Assembly (NCBI GenBank): GCA_964511535.1
Contig: CAZEFW010000267.1
Coordinates: forward strand, 1-7,031
DNA from: CAZCFB01 sp964511535
GTDB lineage: Bacteria > Myxococcota_A > Polyangia > GCA-2747355 > CAZCFB01
DNA length: 7,031 nucleotides
Reading direction: 5' to 3'
In this document: positions 1-5,047 of the stretch, piece after piece
How positions within the stretch are numbered: the stretch's first letter is position 1
How the letters are laid out: every line of letters begins with the position of its first letter
Program-made: the position numbers and the translations under genes
The notes under the pieces: generated by a model
Database searches by the model: none
Told to the model about the DNA's origin: nothing
The model's input: the letters and a program-made list of their open reading frames with translations, nothing else

Positions 1-634
1 AGCTGTACGATCCGCCGAGGAAGCCCTCGTCATGCCAGAAGCGGCAGGAGGTGGTGGTCTCCTTGCACAGCTTGTAGCCGTCCACCCAGCCGAACAGTGA
101 CTTGCAGCTCGGCAGGGGGAAGAGGTCCGGCGCCCAGGGGACCTTGTCGTGGGCCACCATGTCGTGGGGCTTCAGGTCGGGCCATGGCTTGGAGTCGGGC
201 CACGCGTACTGGTCAGGGAAGGTCACCAGGTCGGGGCCCTTGTCGGGAAGCGGCGCGTCGGGCACCGGCGCGTCGGGCCACCACACGTCGGGCCAGACGA
301 ACTGGTCGGGCCCCGGCATGTCCGGGATCGGCGTATCAGGCAGCGGCCCGTCTGGCAGGGCCGTGTCGGGCGCCATGTCCGGCGCGGCATCATGCGCGGC
401 ATCGGCCGGCGCGTCGGGGACGCCCATGTCCCGGGGCGCGTCCGGGCTCTGGTCCGGCCGCGCGCTGTCGGGCAGCCGCCGGTCTGGCCTCGGGCCGAGG
501 TCCGCCTTGGGAGCGACATCCACGGCCGGGGCCATGTCCTTCCACGGAGGATCGGTGATGCTGGCGCCCGAGGTGTCGAAGGTACACCCGGCGCACCAGG
601 CGGAGATGAGAGCAGCTGCCAGATTCCGGTTCAC
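1..634 (-). CDS. Putative surface lipoprotein with Pro-Asp repeat stalk (C-terminus cut by window edge)
   Basis: The visible 211 codons start at a GTG at 634-632. An in-frame TAG lies five codons upstream (649-647), and AGGGG sits 4 bases before the start, so this start is well bounded. Residues 1-16 form a short signal peptide (MNRN, then a hydrophobic Leu/Ala/Ile stretch) ending in the lipobox-like C-A-G-C with Cys17 as the probable lipidated residue; Cys at -3 is unusual. Thr at +2 does not match the enterobacterial Asp inner-membrane retention signal. Residues about 50-170 are a low-complexity spacer with 20 Pro-Asp dipeptides, usually every 3-6 residues. Its second half is studded with Trp (114, 118, 119, 145, 151, 167). 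A different, ordinary-looking segment follows with Cys177, Cys190 and Cys197 and continues past the left edge; it probably begins the functional domain. Such spacers are common in myxobacterial surface lipoproteins (family knowledge). Function is unknown. It lies 108 bp downstream of the amylase on the same strand. Confidence 0.8.
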   Translation of the reverse strand, partial: MNRNLAAALISAWCAGCTFDTSGASITDPPWKDMAPAVDVAPKADLGPRPDRRLPDSARPDQSPDAPRDMGVPDAPADAAHDAAPDMAPDTALPDGPLPDTPIPDMPGPDQFVWPDVWWPDAPVPDAPLPDKGPDLVTFPDQYAWPDSKPWPDLKPHDMVAHDKVPWAPDLFPLPSCKSLFGWVDGYKLCKETTTSCRFWHDEGFLGGSYS

Positions 635-718
635 AACGCCCCTATCCTAATTGATCAGGGCGCGTTTGTAATGGACAGAAAGTGACGATGTTGTCGCTAA
701 AATTCCACTGCGGCGCTT

Positions 719-741
719 GAGAAGACCCTCCAGGGCCTCTC
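719..741 (-). terminator. Hairpin just after the amylase stop codon, weak terminator candidate
   Basis: On the minus strand, one base after the amylase TAG, GAGAGGCCCT and AGGGTCTTCTC can pair. This gives about ten pairs with one bulged T and one G-U pair around a two-base GG apex, so the top pair would probably open. No T-run follows directly; the nearest is a short TTTT about 16 bases further on. Placement favours an end-of-gene role, but the missing U-tract makes intrinsic termination uncertain. Confidence 0.25.
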
Positions 742-742
742 G

Positions 743-2227
743 CTACATGATGCGCTTGTAGGGCGAGTGACCCGGGCCGCCTCGATGAATGCGCGCCCGG
801 AAGACCCGCGCGGTGCGCGGCGGCACTTTCAGGTGCGCCGTCCCTGCCAACACCCTGACCTTTGACCGGCCCATGACATCGTGCAGCTGTTCGTCGTTGA
901 CGAACCGCGCCTCGGGAAGGGGCAGCACCTCGCTCACGGCGTTCGCCGAGGCGTTGACCGCCACCAGCACGGTCTCGTCCACCCGGTCGGTCCGGCGCAT
1001 GAAGCAGAGCAGCTCCCGGGCAGGCAGCACCTCGAAGTCCCCAACCCGCAGCGCACGCAGCTCGGCCCGCACCCGCAGCAGCCGCCGCAACCAGCGCAGC
1101 TCCTCGTTGTCCTTGCGCACCAGGTCCCAGCGCATGGGCGCGCGCATCTCCGGATCATGCCCGCCCTCCATGCCAAGCTCGCTGCCGTAGTACACGCAGG
1201 GTGAGCCGGGCAGGGTGAATTGCAGCAGCCGGGCCAGGCGCCGCTGCCACGGCTGGCGCAGCACGCTGTTGATGCGCGGGGTGTCGTGGTTGTCCAGAAT
1301 GATCCAGCTGCGCAGCAACGGATCGAGCCCCGTGTCCCGGGCCACGTGCCGCAGGAGCCGGCCGATCTGTGCGCCGTCGGTGTCCCGCCGCAGCAGGTGC
1401 AGGATGGCCTGCCGGAAGGTGAAGTTGAGCACGCCGTCCAGGGCAGTGCACCAGGTGTCCGGGTAGCTCCACACCTCGCCCAGGACCAGAGCGCCCGGCT
1501 TCTCGGCGTGGGCCGCCTCGCGGATGCGGGCCAGGTGCTCCAGGCCGAGCTCGTAGGCCACGTCCAGGCGCCAGCCGTCCACGCCGTCCTCGCGCAGGTA
1601 GGCGCGCACCACCGAGCCGGGGCCGTCACAGATGCAGGCTCGCACGGCCGGGTCCTCCCACCTGAGCTCTGGCAGGTTCGGCACGTTGGCCCAGCCGAGG
1701 TACGCCCCCGGGTGCTGCGCTCCCCTTGTGTACATGGCCGGCGCGTCGGTGAACCAGCGGTGGCCGCGGCCGGTGTGGTTGAAGACGCCGTCGAGCACCA
1801 GGCGCATGCCCGCGCCATGGCAGGCGTCGGAGAGGCGGCGCAGATCGCCCCGGTCGCCGTACTCCGGCGCCACCTTCAGGTAGTCGTTGGCGTCGTACTT
1901 GTGGTTGGTCAGCGCGTCAAATATGGGGTTGAGGTAGAGCACCGTGGCGCCCAGGTCGCGCGCATGGTCCAGGCGCGCGCAGAGGCTGGCCAGGTCGCCG
2001 CCCCAGAACTCGAGCTCGTGGCTCCATACGCCGTGCTCCTTCAAGTACCGCCCGCGGCGGGGCAGCTCATCCCAGCGCCTGAGTCGCCGCGGGGGAGCGT
2101 ACAGCCGGGCCTTGGCCTCCAGGTCCGCCGCAGGTGCGAAGCGGTCCACCATCACCTGGTACACCACCGCGCCGGCGCGCCAGTCCTCGTCTCTCTTCCG
2201 GAATCTATCTTGGCCGTTGGAGTCCAT
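743..2227 (-). CDS. GH13 alpha-amylase, neopullulanase / maltogenic amylase-like, cytoplasmic
   Basis: This 494-residue enzyme should hydrolyse (or transglycosylate) alpha-1,4-linked glucans such as maltodextrins, cyclodextrins or pullulan. All classic GH13 blocks are present: DGVFNH at 146-151, GWRLDV with nucleophile Asp222 and Arg220, GEVW with acid/base Glu251, and DNHD at 312-315 with Asp315 stabilising the transition state. NHKYD at 108-112, NLPELRW at 184-190 in the position of the MPKLN block of the neopullulanase subfamily (GH13_20), and YYGSELGMEGG at 346-356 point to that subfamily. The barrel begins near residue 20 and a short C-terminal beta domain occupies about 397-480. There is no signal peptide, and the N-terminal CBM34-type domain usual in 580-residue maltogenic amylases is absent. 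The ATG at 2227 is preceded by an in-frame TAA (2236-2234), so it is the first possible start, though its ribosome site is weak. Exact substrate cannot be decided from sequence; a cyclomaltodextrinase is equally possible. Confidence 0.93.
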   Translation of the reverse strand: MDSNGQDRFRKRDEDWRAGAVVYQVMVDRFAPAADLEAKARLYAPPRRLRRWDELPRRGRYLKEHGVWSHELEFWGGDLASLCARLDHARDLGATVLYLNPIFDALTNHKYDANDYLKVAPEYGDRGDLRRLSDACHGAGMRLVLDGVFNHTGRGHRWFTDAPAMYTRGAQHPGAYLGWANVPNLPELRWEDPAVRACICDGPGSVVRAYLREDGVDGWRLDVAYELGLEHLARIREAAHAEKPGALVLGEVWSYPDTWCTALDGVLNFTFRQAILHLLRRDTDGAQIGRLLRHVARDTGLDPLLRSWIILDNHDTPRINSVLRQPWQRRLARLLQFTLPGSPCVYYGSELGMEGGHDPEMRAPMRWDLVRKDNEELRWLRRLLRVRAELRALRVGDFEVLPARELLCFMRRTDRVDETVLVAVNASANAVSEVLPLPEARFVNDEQLHDVMGRSKVRVLAGTAHLKVPPRTARVFRARIHRGGPGHSPYKRIM

Positions 2228-2279
2228 GACTGCTTAAGGTACATCAGCGCCAGGCCAGGCGTCGCGGCGGAAGCGCGGT

Positions 2280-2301
2280 CCCGGCCCTGCGCGGAGCCGG
2301 G
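2280..2301. repeat. GC-rich inverted repeat in the divergent intergenic region
   Basis: CCCGGC (2280-2285) and GCCGGG (2296-2301) form a perfect six-pair stem around ten bases. A further CC/GG pairing is possible inside if one A is bulged. It lies 53 bases upstream of the amylase start and 37 bases upstream of the -35 box of the lipoprotein promoter. It could be a leader hairpin of the amylase mRNA, a protein-binding dyad, or chance in GC-rich DNA. I see no convincing sigma-70 promoter for the amylase itself in this 204-bp region. Confidence 0.3.
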
Positions 2302-2337
2302 CGTCCGCTGGTACGGGCGCACGCCAGCCCCGTGACC

Positions 2338-2367
2338 TTGACCAACGCGGCAGTGCGCGCGGATACT
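2338..2367 (+). promoter_or_regulatory. Sigma-70-type promoter for the 12-Cys lipoprotein
   Basis: The -35 box is TTGACC (2338-2343, five of six consensus bases) and the -10 box is GATACT (2362-2367, four of six), separated by 18 bases. A start near 2374 would leave a leader of roughly 58 bases before the ATG at 2432. The short dyad CCTCG-GAT-CGAGG (2371-2383) covers the expected transcription start and could be an operator. The same boxes at the same spacing recur upstream of the kinase at 4909, which raises confidence that this is a functional element. Confidence 0.55.
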
Positions 2368-2421
2368 CGCCCTCGGATCGAGGAAAGAGGCAGCGCTCAT
2401 TCGCCTCAGGAATTCGAACAT

Positions 2422-2426
2422 GGAGG
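2422..2426 (+). promoter_or_regulatory. Shine-Dalgarno site that decides the lipoprotein start
   Basis: GGAGG lies five bases before the ATG at 2432. It sits inside what would be the second to third codons of a longer reading from the in-frame ATG at 2420. The 2420 ATG has only AGGA eight bases upstream (2408-2411) and would add two Glu to the signal-peptide n-region, so 2432 is preferred. Confidence 0.7.
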
Positions 2427-2431
2427 AGAAC

Positions 2432-2914
2432 ATGACGCAGCTGAGGAACATGGTGATCGTGGTGTTGTGCGCTGCGGTGTGGACGCCTGCCTGCTCCGAT
2501 GATGGCGCGGCGACCCCCAAAGACTCGGGCAAGGTCGACGCTGTGGTCGACCTCAAAGGCGCCGGAGAGGCCGGCGCGTCCGACCTGGCCGCGGACATCA
2601 AGTCGCCGCCCGCAGACGGCCCGGTCGCCGAGGGTGGCGCAAAAGACAAGGGGCCTGGCAAGGACGCCGCGGCAGGGGCCTGCAAGGAGTGGTCTCAGTG
2701 GACCTGCTCCCTGTCCGGGACCAAGGAGTGCCGAGCCTCATGCACCGCGGCGGGGGTGCCCCTCCAGCTGGAGTGCGGGGACAAGGGAGGCAAGGCGGAC
2801 TGCGAGTGCAAGAAGAGCGGCGTCAAGACCAACTGCAGCTACTCCGGCCCGGCCACCAGCTCCTGCGACGCCTGCAAGGCGGCCTTCAAGTCCGGGTGCT
2901 GCAACCCCCCCTGA
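2432..2914 (+). CDS. Small putative lipoprotein with Asp/Lys-rich spacer and 12-cysteine C-terminal module
   Basis: The 160-residue product (164 if the ATG at 2420 is used) has a signal peptide: MTQLRN, then a hydrophobic MVIVVLCAAV segment, then TPAC with Cys21 as the probable lipidated residue. The lipobox is imperfect (Thr-Pro-Ala before Cys), so plain secretion is possible. Ser at +2 argues against the enterobacterial inner-membrane retention signal. Residues 22-83 are low complexity, rich in Asp, Lys, Ala and Gly, and probably disordered. Residues 84-157 hold 12 cysteines (84, 92, 100, 104, 115, 124, 126, 135, 145, 148, 156, 157), enough for six disulphides, ending in CCNPP. The start of the module has a WSQW pair faintly like thrombospondin type-1 repeats, but I do not assign that family. 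Transcription runs away from the amylase and towards the kinase, whose stop is 81 bp beyond. The role is unknown; a cell-surface adhesion or recognition module is a guess from architecture only. Confidence 0.8.
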   Translation: MTQLRNMVIVVLCAAVWTPACSDDGAATPKDSGKVDAVVDLKGAGEAGASDLAADIKSPPADGPVAEGGAKDKGPGKDAAAGACKEWSQWTCSLSGTKECRASCTAAGVPLQLECGDKGGKADCECKKSGVKTNCSYSGPATSSCDACKAAFKSGCCNPP

Positions 2915-2995
2915 GTCTCGCCCGGGGATGACGGTCCCGGCGCGCTGTCGTTGCCGCAGCGCCCGGCAGGATCACCCTGGCCGCCCGCGGGCAGG

Positions 2996-4909
2996 TCACG
3001 CAGGGTCATCGGCGGCCGGGAGGGTGAAGATGAACCGGGTCCCCTCTTCGGGGGTCGACTCCACCTGAATATCGCCACCGTGACGCTCGATGATCTTGCG
3101 CGCCAGGGCGAGCCCGATGCCGTTTCCTTCGTACTCACTTCGCGTGTGGAGGCGCTGGAACATCCTGAAGATCCGGTCGTGGTACCTGGCCTCGATGCCG
3201 ATGCCGTTATCCTGCAGAGTGAACTGCCAGAACTGTCCCTTCCGCACGGCGGAGAGCTCGACGCGGGGCCTCCGGTCGCCGCGAAACTTGATGGCGTTGG
3301 CCATGAGGTTCTGCAGCAGCTGGATCAGCTGGGTCCTGTCTGCGATCACGGCAGGCAGGTCGTGCTCCAGGAACTCCGCCCCGCTCTCCTGGATGGTTTG
3401 GCGCAGGTTCGCCTGGACCTCCCGGGACACAGCCGTCATGTCAACCCGCACCATCGCCTTGCCGTGGGTCCCCACCCGGGACAGGGCGAGCACGCCGTCG
3501 ATGAGCGCCTGCATCCTGCACGCGCCCTCCTGGACATATTGAAAGTACCTGGCGGCATCGGCGCTGAGCTCCGCGCTGTACCGCTCGGAGATGATCTGGG
3601 AGAAGCTGGCCACCATGCGCAGCGGCTCCTGCAGGTCGTGGGACGCCACATAGGCGAACTGCTCCAGCTCCTCGTTGGAGCGTGAGAGGTCCGCCGCCTG
3701 CAGGGCCAGGTCATGTTCGGCCTGCTTGCGCTCGGTGATGTCAATGGAGGAGGACATTAGGCCGACGATGTTCCCCGCGTGGTCCTTGATGGCTGCCGCC
3801 ATCACCTGGACGTCGAAGAGGGAGCCGTCCTTGCGGCGCGCCTGGGCCTCGCCAAACCAACGCCCCTCGTCCATCAGCGTCGCCATGATCTCGTCCAGGA
3901 GATCGCCCACCAGCCAGAAATCGGGAAAGGGGCGCCCCCGGACCTCGTCGAAGCTGTCGAAGCCCCAGGTCCCGAGGAACATCGGGTTCGCGTAGGTCAT
4001 GTTCCCGTCCAGGTCGGCCGTGGCGATGACGCTCGAGGCCGACTCCACCAGGAACTGCTTCTGCTTCAGCGCCTGCTCGGAGCGCTTCAGGTCGGAGATG
4101 TCGCGCACGATGCCGCAGATGCCCCAGACCTGGCCGTCCTGATCCAGCAGCGGCACCTCCACCACATGGAAATGGTGCAGCACCCCGCCCAGGTCCAGCG
4201 GCCAGGTGCCCGAGTTGGCCCGCCCCTCGAAGGCCGGATCGTCGGCCTGGTTGATCGCCTCCATCGCCTCCTCGCCGAAGATCTCGTCGGCGCGCTTGCC
4301 GACGATCTCGGCGGCGGACAGCCCCAGCAGCCGCTCCATTGCCGGGTTGGCCAGGGTGTAGCGCCGCTCCAGGTCCTTGCAGAAGATGGCATCCACCGCA
4401 GACTCGGAGACCGCGCGGAAGATCTCCGCGCGCTCCAGTTGGCGCCTCTCGGCGCGTCGTGCCTCGGTGATGTCCCGGCCGAAGAGCGCGAACAGGTCTG
4501 GCTCCAGCGGGAAGATGCTGATCTCGTAAATGACTCCCCGCTCCTCCTCCTCATACCGGATCGGCACCCCCAGTTGCATGGCCTCGTCGTTCTTGCGCTT
4601 GCGGCGCTCGGCCACCTCGGCGGAGAAGAGATCGTAGGCGCAAGTCCCGATCAGCTCGGACACGGTCAGGTCCAGCGCATCGGCCATGGACTGGTTGACC
4701 TGGATGAAGGTCCCGTCCTGATCTATCAGCGCGGCGATGTCAGTGGTGGCGTCGATGAGGGTGCGGAGGCCCGCACCTTCTCGGTCCTGTGCTTCGGGCT
4801 GGCCGCCCGCGGACCGGGATGGCTCCAACTGCGCGACCCGCGCGCGCAGCTCGGCATTCTCGCGCTCGAGGTCCCGGATTTTCTGTTCCTGGTGAGGCAT
4901 CAGTTTCAT
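2996..4909 (-). CDS. Soluble sensor histidine kinase, coiled coil-PAS-PAS-PAS-HisKA-HATPase
   Basis: This 637-residue kinase autophosphorylates on histidine in response to a signal sensed by PAS domains; no membrane segment is visible, so it is cytoplasmic. Residues 5-30 form a charged coiled coil. Three PAS domains follow at about 48-150, 163-275 and 285-395; the first and third end in a D-I-T motif and the second in D-I-S. The dimerisation domain carries SHDLQEPLR with phospho-acceptor His424, a type also seen in phytochrome-like kinases. The ATPase domain has the N box (Asn534, Asn538), DNGIG (567-571), RMF (582-584) and GNGIGLALA (595-602). There is no receiver or output domain. The ATG at 4909 is the first ATG, GTG or TTG after an in-frame TGA (5017-5015), but its ribosome site is poor; Met4 is an alternative. 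It lies 138 bp behind another kinase on the same strand and has its own promoter-like element. The signal and the partner regulator cannot be read from the sequence. Confidence 0.93.
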   Translation of the reverse strand: MKLMPHQEQKIRDLERENAELRARVAQLEPSRSAGGQPEAQDREGAGLRTLIDATTDIAALIDQDGTFIQVNQSMADALDLTVSELIGTCAYDLFSAEVAERRKRKNDEAMQLGVPIRYEEEERGVIYEISIFPLEPDLFALFGRDITEARRAERRQLERAEIFRAVSESAVDAIFCKDLERRYTLANPAMERLLGLSAAEIVGKRADEIFGEEAMEAINQADDPAFEGRANSGTWPLDLGGVLHHFHVVEVPLLDQDGQVWGICGIVRDISDLKRSEQALKQKQFLVESASSVIATADLDGNMTYANPMFLGTWGFDSFDEVRGRPFPDFWLVGDLLDEIMATLMDEGRWFGEAQARRKDGSLFDVQVMAAAIKDHAGNIVGLMSSSIDITERKQAEHDLALQAADLSRSNEELEQFAYVASHDLQEPLRMVASFSQIISERYSAELSADAARYFQYVQEGACRMQALIDGVLALSRVGTHGKAMVRVDMTAVSREVQANLRQTIQESGAEFLEHDLPAVIADRTQLIQLLQNLMANAIKFRGDRRPRVELSAVRKGQFWQFTLQDNGIGIEARYHDRIFRMFQRLHTRSEYEGNGIGLALARKIIERHGGDIQVESTPEEGTRFIFTLPAADDPA

Positions 4910-4999
4910 TCCACAGGTGATGGCACGAAAGATCCGGCAGGCGCCTCCCTGAAACAGGCTCCGCAGCCCCCTCCATGTCCATTCCCCGCCGGGGCTCCG

Positions 5000-5029
5000 A
5001 GTATCTGCACGCGCTCACTTGCTCGTCAA
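5000..5029 (-). promoter_or_regulatory. Promoter-like element upstream of the triple-PAS kinase
   Basis: Read on the minus strand, TTGACG (5029-5024) and GATACT (5005-5000) are separated by 18 bases. Transcription would start near 4993, giving a leader of about 84 bases before the ATG at 4909. The extended sequence GACCTTGAC-N19-GATACTCG (5033-4998) is identical in both boxes and in spacing to the element at 2334-2369. A CCCC-GGC-GGGG dyad (4994-4984) lies over the expected start, as a different dyad does in the other copy. If active, it lets this kinase be expressed apart from the upstream kinase gene. Confidence 0.5.
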
Positions 5030-5047
5030 GGTCGGTGACCGGGCCCC

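Noticed and set aside
130..490. Spaced repeats of GTCGGG suggesting a DNA repeat array or CRISPR
   Set aside because: Spacing is irregular and in multiples of the codon; the repeats are explained by coding for Pro-Asp.
102..650. Plus-strand Ser-Gly repeat proteins opposite the first lipoprotein
   Set aside because: The Ser-Gly pattern is simply the reverse complement of the Pro-Asp codons. The minus frame has a signal peptide, lipobox-like site and ribosome site.
1220..2335. Plus-strand open frame opposite the amylase
   Set aside because: Antisense to all GH13 catalytic motifs, with composition typical of a GC-driven shadow.
2152..2685. Minus-strand frame spanning the amylase start, the intergenic region and the 12-Cys lipoprotein
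   Set aside because: It overlaps two better-supported genes and a promoter, and shows no motif.
2922..2940. Inverted repeat CCGGGG-N7-TCCCGG between the convergent lipoprotein and kinase, as a two-way terminator
   Set aside because: The stem is only five pairs plus one G-T, and neither strand has a T-run after it. I could not support a terminator call.
3779..5038. Long plus-strand open frame opposite the triple-PAS kinase
   Set aside because: Antisense shadow with no recognisable motif; the opposite strand carries all kinase boxes.
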